In this document: positions 34,634-43,600 of the stretch, one piece after another
How positions within the stretch are numbered: the stretch's first letter is position 1
Layout of the letters: each line of letters begins with the position of its first letter
Assembly: GCA_046331095.1 (NCBI GenBank)
Contig: JAXLRM010000003.1
Location: forward strand, 372,001-436,000
Length of the DNA stretch: 64,000 nt
Reading direction: 5' to 3'
Source: JAIBAC01 sp046331095
GTDB taxonomy: Bacteria; Actinomycetota; Acidimicrobiia; UBA2766
Program-made: the position numbers and the translations under genes
Notes under the pieces: model-generated
Seen by the model: the letters and a program-made list of their open reading frames with translations, nothing else
Told to the model about the DNA's origin: nothing
Databases searched by the model: none

Positions 34634-35182
34634 GTGGCCGTTGGAGGGTCTTCGCACCTCACCTCGATCCTGGTCGTGTTCACCCTGGCGCTCGGCCTCA
34701 CCGCGGTGCCCGCCGGTGCCGACGACAGGTGGCACCCCGATCCGGCAGCCCTCGCCGCCGCGGCAGAGGGGCCTGCCACCTACGACGAAGCCCCGGCGTG
34801 GGATGGTGGCGCGAGTTGCAGCCACGGGCTCACCACGGCCGCCACAGCGCTCGCCGCGACGTTGCGGGCAAGGTTCGGACCACTGGAGATCGGCGGCTAC
34901 TCCTGCAGGCCTAACACCGCTTCCTCGGGCCGCACCTCGGTGCACGGCGTCGGGCGCGCCCTCGACGTGATGACCACCGCGGGAGCCCCGATCGCCGACT
35001 GGCTCCTCGCCCACTCGAGCGAACTCGGGGTGCAGCTCGTGATCTGGAACCGTTCACTCTGGCGTGCGGGTGCCGCCGAGGTCCGCCCCTACGGTGGGCC
35101 CAACCCCCACACCGACCACGTCCACGTGGAGGTCCGCATCGGGGCGACCGGCACCCTGCGACGCGCAGTCCTCGTCTCGTGA
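34634..35182 (+). CDS. Exported peptidase-like protein, M15/ARB_07466-type C-terminal domain
   Basis: 182 residues with a signal peptide (about 1-30, ILVVFTLALGLTAVPAGA). The mature part contains GRTSVHGVGRALDVM and GPNPHTDHVHVEV. These give an H..D and HxxHxH arrangement like the zinc site of D-Ala-D-Ala carboxypeptidase-like domains seen in actinobacterial wall proteins. Probable role in peptidoglycan; substrate unproven. The start is GTG with GAGGG upstream. Its stop TGA abuts the opposite-strand stop of the protease gene. Confidence 0.7.
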   Translation: MAVGGSSHLTSILVVFTLALGLTAVPAGADDRWHPDPAALAAAAEGPATYDEAPAWDGGASCSHGLTTAATALAATLRARFGPLEIGGYSCRPNTASSGRTSVHGVGRALDVMTTAGAPIADWLLAHSSELGVQLVIWNRSLWRAGAAEVRPYGGPNPHTDHVHVEVRIGATGTLRRAVLVS

Positions 35183-35950
35183 TCATCCCAGGGCGTCACA
35201 ACCTGGTACCCCACCCGAGGCGCCGCTCCCGAGTGTCGCGGCCACCTCACCGGCAGGGATCGCGACTCCCTGATCCTGGTCGACCAACAACGCGCGGACG
35301 ACTCCGACCACCTCGCCGCCAGCACCGAAGACAGGGCCCCCACTGTTGCCGGGACGCACCTTGTTCGACATCACGAAGCTACGGCGACCGTCGACCTCGG
35401 CGTAGGAGACGAGCTGGCCGGTCTCGACGTCGAGTGCGCCGCCACCGGGATACCCGTACACCCGCAAGAGATCGCCGGGCACCGGATCGCTGGGCGCGAG
35501 CCTCGCAGCGGGGGGAAGGTCGGCGTCGACACGGACTCGTGCCAGGTCCGACGCCAGGGTCGCCCCCTCCACCGCAGCCTCGAACGTGTGGCCGTCCCAG
35601 GTCGTGATCTCGAGCGTCTCGGCTCCCGCGACCACGTGAGCGTTCGTTACGAGCTCGCGCTCGCCGACGACGAAGCCGGATCCCGTTGACAGAGCCGCGC
35701 AGCCCAGGTTGCGGATCCTCACCGTGGCGGCCTCGGCGTCCCGCTCCGACGCCGCCGTCGCGAGCCGGTCATGGAGCGCTGCGTAGTCGGGCGCGCCTGC
35801 GTCGGGACGCAGGACGGCGCACGCGCCGCAGGCCACGGCAACCACGGCGACGCACAGCAGACCGAGTGGCCTGCGCGGACGCGGCCCACGCCACCGGTTG
35901 CGAGGTCCACGGGATCCGCAGGAGGGAGCGCCGGGCGCCTTCTCAGCCAA
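35183..35950 (-). CDS. Membrane-anchored trypsin-like serine protease
   Basis: 255 residues: a basic N-terminus, one hydrophobic segment (about 29-46, LLCVAVVAVACGACAV) that could anchor the protein or act as a lipoprotein signal, and then an extracytoplasmic chymotrypsin-fold domain. The triad candidates are His in LVTNAHVVAG, Asp in LASDLARVRVD and Ser in RPGNSGGPVFG. Actinobacterial relatives such as MarP are envelope proteases. The only start before the anchor is TTG 35950, inside the end of the upstream gene (8-base overlap). Confidence 0.82.
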   Translation of the reverse strand: MAEKAPGAPSCGSRGPRNRWRGPRPRRPLGLLCVAVVAVACGACAVLRPDAGAPDYAALHDRLATAASERDAEAATVRIRNLGCAALSTGSGFVVGERELVTNAHVVAGAETLEITTWDGHTFEAAVEGATLASDLARVRVDADLPPAARLAPSDPVPGDLLRVYGYPGGGALDVETGQLVSYAEVDGRRSFVMSNKVRPGNSGGPVFGAGGEVVGVVRALLVDQDQGVAIPAGEVAATLGSGASGGVPGCDALG

Positions 35951-36416
35951 CAGGAAGCTGCTGGATCATGCGCGTCGCTGCCTGGCACGACGCGTTCGCG
36001 CCGTCGAGGTTCTTCTGGGTCTCGGCGGTCACCCTGGACGCATCCAGGTCGCGTATGACAGCCACGTACCCGCTCGAGCAGTTCTGGTACGCGACCGCTA
36101 TCTGCTGGACGATCCCGAGTGCCTTCTGCAGTTCCTGCTGGTTCGCCTCGAGCTGGCCCTTCTCCGCCGCCAGGGCTGCGCGGTCGTCCTCGATCTGGGC
36201 CTTCTCGGCCGAGAGATCGCGCTGTCGCTCGGTGAGGGTCGACACGTCCCCCTCGGTCGACGTGAGCCACCCCTGGACCTCGCGGTACCCGTCCTCGGCA
36301 CGGGTCGCGCGTCCGTGCCACGCGATGGCCAGGTACCAACCCACGGCGGCCACCACGGCGAGCACACCGACGGCGACCCACGCTGCTCTCCGTCCGGGGG
36401 TCAGCCCACCGTCCAC
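35943..36416 (-). CDS. Single-pass membrane protein with coiled coil
   Basis: 157 residues, unrecognised family. One membrane segment (about 12-33, WVAVGVLAVVAAVGWYLAIAW) is followed by a predicted coiled coil (about 40-105, with heptads through LTERQRDLSAEKAQIEDDRAALAAEKGQLEANQ broken into shorter runs) and a C-terminal helix with two cysteines. The start GTG at 36416 lies inside the korB end (16-base overlap), and its own end overlaps the protease gene. The tight spacing suggests cotranscription of korA, korB, this gene and the protease. Confidence 0.7.
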   Translation of the reverse strand: MDGGLTPGRRAAWVAVGVLAVVAAVGWYLAIAWHGRATRAEDGYREVQGWLTSTEGDVSTLTERQRDLSAEKAQIEDDRAALAAEKGQLEANQQELQKALGIVQQIAVAYQNCSSGYVAVIRDLDASRVTAETQKNLDGANASCQAATRMIQQLPVG

Positions 36417-37435
36417 GTGCTACCCGAGGCGAACAGCGACGCCAGGTCGCCGGGACCGTGTCGCTCCCGTGCCGCGGCGATCTGGTGCTCCACGAGATCG
36501 CCGTAGGTCGGACGTTCGACATCGCGGAAGATCCCGATCGGAGTCGGACCGTACGGGCCGTTGGACAGACGCGACAGCGAGAACGCGAGCGACGGGTCCT
36601 CGCGGTGAGCGTCGTGGACCGCGATCTCGTCGATGCCCACAGCGGCCACCTCCACGATCTCGGCCCGGCCCTGCGGCGTGAAGCGGACGCCCTGCTCGGA
36701 GTCGGGGCCGAACGTGATCTTCTCGCCGTGGTGGAGGCGGATCTGGTTCTCGGCGCGAGTGTCCTTGCCGGTGACGAGCTCGAAGGCCTTGTCGTTGAAG
36801 ACGTTGCAGTTCTGCCAGATCTCGACGAAGCTCGCACCCTCGTGGCGGTGCGCCGCCCGCAGGACCTCCGCCGTGTGAGGCCGGTCGAGGTCGAGCGTAC
36901 GTGCCACGAACGTCGCCTCGGCGCCGAGGGCGAGCGAGACCGTGTTGAACGGGTGGTCCGTGGTGCCCGCAGGCGAGGACTTGGTGATCTTGCCGATCTC
37001 CGACGTCGGCGAGTACTGGCCCTTGGTGAGGCCGTAGATCATGTTGTTGAAGAGAAGGATCTTGAGGTTCACGTTGCGGCGCAACGCGTGGATGAAGTGG
37101 TTGCCGCCGATCGAGAGGGCGTCGCCGTCTCCGGTGATGACCCAAACGTCGAGGTCGGGGCGCGCTGTGGCGAGACCGGTCGCAACCGCAGGTGCGCGCC
37201 CGTGGATGCTGTGGATCCCGTAGGTGTCCATGTAGTACGGGAACCTGCTCGAGCAGCCGATGCCCGAGACGAAGACGGTCTTGGACTTGTCCGCGCCGAT
37301 CTCGACGAGGAAGTTCTGCACGGTCGCGAGGATCGTGTAGTCGCCGCACCCGGGGCACCACCGGACCTCCTGGTCGGTCTGGAAGTCCTTGCGGGTGAGT
37401 GTTGCCGTGCTCGCAGCACCGTCGTCGCTGCTCAT
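36401..37435 (-). CDS. korB: 2-oxoglutarate:ferredoxin oxidoreductase beta subunit
   Basis: The TPP- and [4Fe-4S]-binding half of the enzyme that oxidises 2-oxoglutarate to succinyl-CoA with ferredoxin. 344 residues. WCPGCGDY supplies two cluster cysteines; ITGDGDALSIGGNHF through FNNMIYGLTKGQ is the TPP motif (GDG...NN); NCNVFND is a further conserved site. ATG 37435 overlaps the korA stop as ATGA. The end overlaps a membrane-protein gene. A 2-oxoacid specificity other than 2-oxoglutarate cannot be excluded. Confidence 0.92.
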   Translation of the reverse strand: MSSDDGAASTATLTRKDFQTDQEVRWCPGCGDYTILATVQNFLVEIGADKSKTVFVSGIGCSSRFPYYMDTYGIHSIHGRAPAVATGLATARPDLDVWVITGDGDALSIGGNHFIHALRRNVNLKILLFNNMIYGLTKGQYSPTSEIGKITKSSPAGTTDHPFNTVSLALGAEATFVARTLDLDRPHTAEVLRAAHRHEGASFVEIWQNCNVFNDKAFELVTGKDTRAENQIRLHHGEKITFGPDSEQGVRFTPQGRAEIVEVAAVGIDEIAVHDAHREDPSLAFSLSRLSNGPYGPTPIGIFRDVERPTYGDLVEHQIAAARERHGPGDLASLFASGSTWTVG

Positions 37436-39309
37436 CGGAGCTCCTCCACGTCCTCGTTGGCCGATTCCAGGGACTCGATCGCCTCGGCGATCTCCTGTGC
37501 GGTGAACGGCACCCCGGCGACCTTCGACAGCGAGCGCACCCGCTTGACGAAGCGGCCCTGGATCAAGAACGCGAGCTGCCCGGAGTTCAACTCGGGGACG
37601 AGGATCTTGTCGTAGGCGTCGAGTACGTCGGGCAGGTTCGACGGGAACGGGTTCAGGTGGCGCAAGTGGGCGTGGGCGGCTCGGCCGCCGGTGCGGTTGT
37701 GGCGCCGCACTCCCTCTTCGATCGCGCCGTAGGTCGAACCCCAGCCGAGCACGAGGACGTCGGCGTCGTCGGCGCCGCTCACCTGAAGCGGCGGCACGTC
37801 CTCGGCGATGCACGCGACCTTGCCGGCGCGGACCTCGATCATGTGCTGGTGGTTCTCGGGCGTGTAGCTGATGTGGCCCGTACCGTCGGCGTGCTCGATG
37901 CCTCCGATGCGGTGCTCGAGGCCGGGTGTGCCCGGTATCGCCCAGGGCCGCACGAGCCTGTCGTCTCGCTTGTAGGGCCAGAACTCGGCCGATCCGTCTT
38001 CGGCGACGTGGTTCACGTCGGACGCGAACGTGACCGGGAACCGCTCGATCGCGTCGGCGTCGGGCACCTTCCAGGGCTGCGAGCCGTTCGCGAGGTAACC
38101 GTCGGTGAGCAGGATCACCGGCGTCATGTGCGACACCGCGATGCGGCAGGCCTCGATCGCGACGTCGAAGCACTCCCCCGGCGTCGACGCCGCGACGATC
38201 GGGACCGGCGACTCGCCGTGGCGTCCGAACATCGCGTGGAGCAGGTCGGCCTGCTCGGTCTTGGTGGGTAGCCCCGTGGACGGCCCACCACGTTGGACGT
38301 CGATGACGACGAGCGGGATCTCGAGCTGGATGGCGAGCCCGAGAGCCTCGGACTTGAGGTCGAGGCCCGGCCCCGAGGTGGTGGTGACGCCGAGATGGCC
38401 GCCGAAGGCGGCACCGATGGCGAGCGTGATGGCGGCGATCTCGTCCTCGGCTTGCATCGTCCGGACGCCGAAGTTCTTCTGCCTGCTGAGCTCGTGGAGG
38501 ATGTCCGACGCCGGTGTGATCGGGTAGGTGGCGAGGAACAACGGCAGCCCGGCGGCCTCGGCCCCCGCGATCAGTCCGTAGCTCGTGGCCAGGTTGCCGC
38601 TGATCGAGCGGTACGTGCCGGGTTCGAGCTTGGCGGGCGCGACCTCGTAGCGGACCCCGGTGAACATCTCGGTCGTGTCGCCGTAGTTCCATCCGGCCTT
38701 GAGGGCGGCCTCGTTTGCGTCCGCGACGAGGTTGTTCTTGGAGAACTTCGTCCGGTTCCACTCGAGCGTCGGCTCGATCGGGCGCGAGTAGAGCCAAGAC
38801 ACGAGCCCGAGCGCGAAGAAGTTCTTGGACCGTTCGGCGTCGCGTGGCTTCGCGCCGACGGTCTTGGCCGCCTCGACGGTGAGGCTCGTCATCGGTACCT
38901 CGAAGACGGTGTAGTCGCCGAGCGTGCCGTCGGTGAGCGGGTTGGACTCGTACTCGGCCTTGTGGAGGCTGCGCTCGTCGAAGTTGTCGGCGTTGACGAT
39001 CACGGTCCGACCCGGGGGAAGGTCGTCGAGGTTCGCCTTGAGCGCCGCGGGGTTCATGACCACGAGCACGTCGGGCGCGTCACCCGGGGTGAGGATCTCG
39101 TGGTCGCTGAAGTGGACCTGGAAGCTCGAGACACCTGCGACGGTCCCCGCGGGGGCGCGGATCTCCGCGGGGAAGTTCGGGAACGTGACGAGGTCGTTGC
39201 CGAAGACGGCGCTTTCGAGCGTGAACCGGTCGCCCGTGAGTTGCATGCCGTCGCCGGAGTCCCCGGCGAAACGGATCGCGACCGAGTCGATCGTCTGTGC
39301 TGGGGACAC
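37432..39309 (-). CDS. korA: 2-oxoglutarate:ferredoxin oxidoreductase alpha subunit (gamma-alpha fusion)
   Basis: 625 residues. The N-terminal gamma domain (about 1-190) begins SVAIRFAGDSGDGMQLTGDRF; the alpha pyrimidine-binding domain follows (about 215-450, with ATYPITPASDILHELS and TTSGPGLDLKSEALGLA), and then the transketolase C-terminal domain. This fused form is the usual actinobacterial KorA. I take GTG 39309; the frame continues upstream into the 49-bp palindromes, which is unlikely to be coding. Pairs with korB. A kgd gene for the same substrate lies 18 kb away. Confidence 0.92.
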   Translation of the reverse strand: MSPAQTIDSVAIRFAGDSGDGMQLTGDRFTLESAVFGNDLVTFPNFPAEIRAPAGTVAGVSSFQVHFSDHEILTPGDAPDVLVVMNPAALKANLDDLPPGRTVIVNADNFDERSLHKAEYESNPLTDGTLGDYTVFEVPMTSLTVEAAKTVGAKPRDAERSKNFFALGLVSWLYSRPIEPTLEWNRTKFSKNNLVADANEAALKAGWNYGDTTEMFTGVRYEVAPAKLEPGTYRSISGNLATSYGLIAGAEAAGLPLFLATYPITPASDILHELSRQKNFGVRTMQAEDEIAAITLAIGAAFGGHLGVTTTSGPGLDLKSEALGLAIQLEIPLVVIDVQRGGPSTGLPTKTEQADLLHAMFGRHGESPVPIVAASTPGECFDVAIEACRIAVSHMTPVILLTDGYLANGSQPWKVPDADAIERFPVTFASDVNHVAEDGSAEFWPYKRDDRLVRPWAIPGTPGLEHRIGGIEHADGTGHISYTPENHQHMIEVRAGKVACIAEDVPPLQVSGADDADVLVLGWGSTYGAIEEGVRRHNRTGGRAAHAHLRHLNPFPSNLPDVLDAYDKILVPELNSGQLAFLIQGRFVKRVRSLSKVAGVPFTAQEIAEAIESLESANEDVEELR

Positions 39310-39397
39310 GTCCTGGGCCTCTTGTGTGGCTTCGGGGCTGCTCGTCGCAGCATACCGCCGCCCCCTCGGGGTTCCGGATCGAGCCCCCGTGACCCCC

Positions 39398-39508
39398 GAC
39401 GTGGGGACGTGAAACGGGTCCACAACCCCTCTCACGTCCCCACGTCACTCCGAGCCCCCGACGTGGGGACGTGAAACGGGTCCACAACCCCTCTCACGTC
39501 CCCACGTC
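39398..39508. repeat. Family A palindromic repeat, two identical 49-bp copies
   Basis: Units at 39398-39446 and 39460-39508 are identical to each other. They have the same 12-base ends as at 6720 but a different interior (TGAAACGGGTCCACAACCCC). The smaller inner stem GGGT/ACCC is kept. Shortened pieces CCCCACGTCACT follow at about 39517-39550. Located between divergent korA and mutM. Confidence 0.9.
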
Positions 39509-39574
39509 ACTCGGAAGCCCCACGTCACTGCGAGCCCCACGTCACTCGGAAGGGGGCGCGGGTACGGTGCCGGG

Positions 39575-40399
39575 ATGCCCGAGCTGCCCGAGGTGGAGAC
39601 AGTGCGCCGGGGGCTCGCGCCGCGGATCGAGGGCCACCGGGTGGAGAGCATCGCCGTGAGCGACCCGCGCCTCGTCGCCCGGTCTCCGCTGCCACCCACC
39701 GCCACCCTGGCGGGCTCGAAGGTGGAGGTGCTGCGCCGCCGCGGCAAGTGGCTCCTCGGCGACCTCGACTCGGGGCTGACCTTGGTGCTGCACATGCGCA
39801 TGAGCGGCAGGCTCCTCCTCGGCCGCGCTGACACGCGCACGTCCGCGGCCACCGGTCCTGCCCGAGCGACGCTGGTCTTCGACGACGGGACGACGGTGCG
39901 CTTCGTGGACCAGCGGCGTTTCGGCGAGCTCCTCGTACTCGACGCCGATGACACGGTGGCGCTCGAGTCACGGATCGGTCCCGACGCCGACACGCTCGGG
40001 ACCGCGCAACTCAGGGACGCGGTCGCGGGGCGCTCGCGGCCGGTCAAGTCCGCGCTCACCGACCAGGCCCTCGTGGGCGGTATCGGGAACATGTACGCGG
40101 ACGAGTCGCTGTGGGGCGCGAGGCTCGCCCCGTTCCGGCCGTGTTCGTCGCTCACCGACGCCGAGCTGCGCGCGCTGGCGCGCGCGGTCCGCAGGATCAT
40201 GCGCGACGCGATCGCGGCAGGAGGCACCTCGACCCGCGACGGCCTCTACGTCGACGCCTCGGGCAACGCAGGGTGGTTCGCCGTCGAGCTCGCCGTCTAC
40301 CAGCGCGAGGGCCAGCCGTGCCCGCGCTGCGGCAGCGAGATCGTGAGGGTCGTGCGCGGCTCCACGGCCACCCGGTTCTGCCCGGCGTGCCAGATCTAG
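39575..40399 (+). CDS. mutM: Formamidopyrimidine-DNA glycosylase
   Basis: Excises oxidised purines and nicks the abasic site. 274 residues. MPELPEVE places the catalytic Pro2 and Glu3 at the N-terminus; RRGKWLL contains the conserved Lys; GGIGNMYADE is the H2TH-region motif; the C-terminal zinc finger is CPRCGSEI ... RFCPAC (CxxC, CxxC). Fpg rather than Nei is the better fit because of the zinc finger spacing, but a paralogue role is possible. Confidence 0.92.
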   Translation: MPELPEVETVRRGLAPRIEGHRVESIAVSDPRLVARSPLPPTATLAGSKVEVLRRRGKWLLGDLDSGLTLVLHMRMSGRLLLGRADTRTSAATGPARATLVFDDGTTVRFVDQRRFGELLVLDADDTVALESRIGPDADTLGTAQLRDAVAGRSRPVKSALTDQALVGGIGNMYADESLWGARLAPFRPCSSLTDAELRALARAVRRIMRDAIAAGGTSTRDGLYVDASGNAGWFAVELAVYQREGQPCPRCGSEIVRVVRGSTATRFCPACQI

Positions 40400-40453
40400 T
40401 TCACCGACACCAAGCGCGGACCACGCACGGCGCCAGACCTAGACTCCCCCACC

Positions 40454-40609
40454 ATGAGCGACGCTGTGACGATGATCGAGGAGGAGGCCGACCGCGAGAT
40501 CCGGTGGGCCGGCACCCGCGTCGTCGTCTGGTTGGCCGTCGCGGGCGGGATCGCGATGGCCGTCTACCAAGCCGTGCAGGCGCTCAGGAAGAAGACCAAC
40601 TCCCGGTAG
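40454..40609 (+). CDS. Small single-pass membrane protein
   Basis: 51 residues: an acidic N-terminus (MSDAVTMIEEEADREIRW), one membrane segment (about 23-40, VVVWLAVAGGIAMAVYQAV) and a basic C-terminal tail (RKKTNSR). This gives a clear inside-positive orientation with the C-terminus in the cytoplasm. Codon use (third-position G/C) looks coding. There is no strong ribosome-binding site before the ATG; TAGACT-like AT-rich bases lie about 12 bases upstream, so the mRNA may be leaderless. Its stop touches the convergent gltB stop. Confidence 0.6.
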   Translation: MSDAVTMIEEEADREIRWAGTRVVVWLAVAGGIAMAVYQAVQALRKKTNSR

Positions 40610-43600
40610 TCAGTTGCCGGTGCCGACCGGCTCGGCGTGCGTCGCCTCGAAACGCTGCACGACACCGACGGGAGCGACCCGCCAGAAGCGCTGGGAGGCC
40701 TCGGCCCAGTCCTCCAGCAGGATGCGTGCCCGCGGCGAACCGGTGAGCCACTCGTGGCGCTCGACCAGCACGCGACACCTCTCCAGGTCACCACCGTCGG
40801 GGCGCGCGATACGCACGAGCGCCGTGTTGACCTTCGCCGTGAGCCCGCCGCTGGCGTCGTGGACGAACACCTCGCCGCCGGTCATGCCGGCACACATGTT
40901 GAACCCGACGCCGCCGAGGACCACCACCGTGCCGCCGGTCATGTACTCGCAGGCGTGCTGGCCGACACCCTCGACTACCGCGACCGCACCGGAGTTGCGC
41001 ACCGCGAAGCGTTCCCCCGCCCTCCCCGCGAGGAAGAGCTCACCCCCGGTGGCACCGTAGAGGATCGTGTTACCGGCGAGCACGGGGTCACCCGCGTCGT
41101 CGGGCGGGGCCTTGATCACCACGCGGCCGCCGCCCATGGCCTTGCACACGTAGTCGTTCGCCTCACCGGTGAGGCGGAAGTCGATGCCTTCGGTGAGGAA
41201 CGCCCCGAAGCTCTGGCCGGCGGTGCCGTCGAAGTGGACCGTCACGTACCCGGGCGGCCTCGCAGCTCCGAACTCCAAGGCGACCGACCCACCGAGTGCG
41301 GCACCGACGGTGCGGTCCTCGTTGCCGATCGGATAGTGGAGCTCGAGGTCGTCTCCGTCCCACAGCGCCCGGAAGGCGTCGATCACGACGCGATCACCGA
41401 GCGACGACCTGACCCTCTGCTCGGGAACCCCGCCTCCGTAGTGGCGGATGCCGTCCACGGGCGTCGCGAGAAGCGGTGACAGGTCGAGCGAGTCGAGACG
41501 GTCGTCGCCGGTGACCCGCTGGAACAGGCGGTCGACGCGCCCGATAGCCTCGTCCATCGTGCGGAACCCGAGCGCGGCCAGGTAGCCGCGGACCTCCTGT
41601 GCCACGTGACGCATGTACGTCGCGACGCTCTCGGGACTGCCCTGGTACTTGGCCCGCAGGTGCGGTCGCTGCGTCGCGATTCCCGTGGGACAGGTGTCGC
41701 GGTGGCATGCCCGCACCATGATGCAGCCCTGAGCCAGGAGGGCAGCGGTCCCGAAGCCGTACTCGTCGGCGCCGAGCAGTGCCGCCACGATCACGTCGCG
41801 GCCGGTCTTGAACCCACCGTCGACACCGATGCGGATACGACCACGCAGGTCGTTGGCCACGAGGGCCTGGTGGGTCTCGGCGAGCCCGAGCGACCACGGC
41901 ATGCCGGCGTGCTTGATCGACGACAGCGGCGACGCGCCCGTCCCTCCGGTGCAACCGGAGATGTAGACGCTCTCCGCCAGAGCCTTCGCGACCCCGGCTG
42001 CGATCGTCCCCACGCCCTTGATCGCCACGAGCTTCACCGACACGTCCGCTGCGGCGTTCACCTGCTTGAGGTCGAACACGAGCTGCGCGAGGTCCTCGAT
42101 CGAGTAGATGTCGTGGTGCGGCGGCGGCGAGATCAGCGTCACCCCGGGCTGGGTCTTGCGTAGCTCGGCGATCTCCTCGGTCACCTTGTGGCCCGGGATC
42201 TGGCCGCCCTCGCCGGGTTTGGATCCCTGCGCCATCTTGATCTGGAGCTCGTCGGCGTGGGCGCAGTACTCGGGTGTGACCCCGAAGCGCCCGCTCGCGA
42301 CCTGCTTGATCCGGCAGTTCTCGTCACGGTCGTGGCCGCGGGTCTCGAAGCGACTGCGCGCCTCGCCGCCCTCGCCGCTGTTGGACTTCCCGCCGACCAT
42401 GTTCATGCCGGCCGCGAGATCCGCGTGCGCCTCGCGGGAGATCGCGCCGTGGCTCATCGCCCCGGTGACGAAGCGGCGCAGGATCGCCTCGGCCGGCTCG
42501 ACCTCCGCGACCGGTATCGGCTCGTCGACGACGGCGATCTCGAGGAGGTCGTGCGGTTCGGTCGGTGGACGGTCGTCGACGAGCCGCGCGAAGACCCCGT
42601 AGAGCTCGGCCGTGTCAGCAGGTACGGCACGGGGTCCACCGCCGGCGCCGCCGCGCTTGGCCGTACGATCGGTGTCGAGACCGAGGGCGAGGTGCAGCGC
42701 CTCGATCACCTCGGGGTTGTTGGCGTGGTACTCGCCCCCCTTGCGGTGCCTGAAGATCCCCGGGCCCGTGACGCGGGGCGACTCGGTCCCCCACGCCTCG
42801 TCGTGACGCTCGAGGACCTCGGCCCCGAGTTGGCCCCACGTGAGCCCGCCCAGGGACGACGCGGTACCGGCGAAGCAGGCCTCGACGACCCCGGCGTCGA
42901 GACCGATCGCCTCGAAGAGCTGGCTGCCGCGGTAGCTCTCCAGGCACGAGATACCCATCTTCGACATGATCTTGAGCACGCCGTCCTCGAGTGCGGCCTG
43001 CACCTTCTCCTGAGCGACCGCCGACGTGTTCTCGCTGCCGAGCTGGTCGTCGTCCGCGAACGCGGCGACGGTCTCGAGCAGGAGCCGCGGGCACACGAGG
43101 TCGGCGCCGTAGCCGAGAAGGGTCGCGCAGTGGTGGGTGTCGCGCACCTCGTCGGAGTCGACGACGATCGCGGCCCGGCTGCGCAGCCGGGCGCGGAACA
43201 AGCCGTGGTGGACTGCGCCGGCTGCGAGTAGTACCGGGACGGGAGCGCGCCCCGCGGAGATCTCGGTGTCGCGCACGACGAGCACTCGAGCGCCGGCGCC
43301 GACGGCAGCCTCGGCATCGCGGGCGAGGCGAGTGCACGCGTCCTGCAGGGCTCTCTGGCCGTCGGCGCTCTCGAACGTCGCGTCGAGCACCGCTGCCTGC
43401 AACGGCGCCTGGTCCGACGTGAGCCGTTCCAGCACCGACGGCCGCACGAGGAACGACCGGAACTCCAGCAGGTGCGCCGCCTCGGCCGTCTCCGACAGGA
43501 GCGCGGCGCGTGGCCCGACGAGCGTGCGCAAGCTCATCACGAGACGCTCGCGCAGGTGGTCGATCGGAGGGTTCGTGACTTGAGCGAAACGCTGCTTGAA

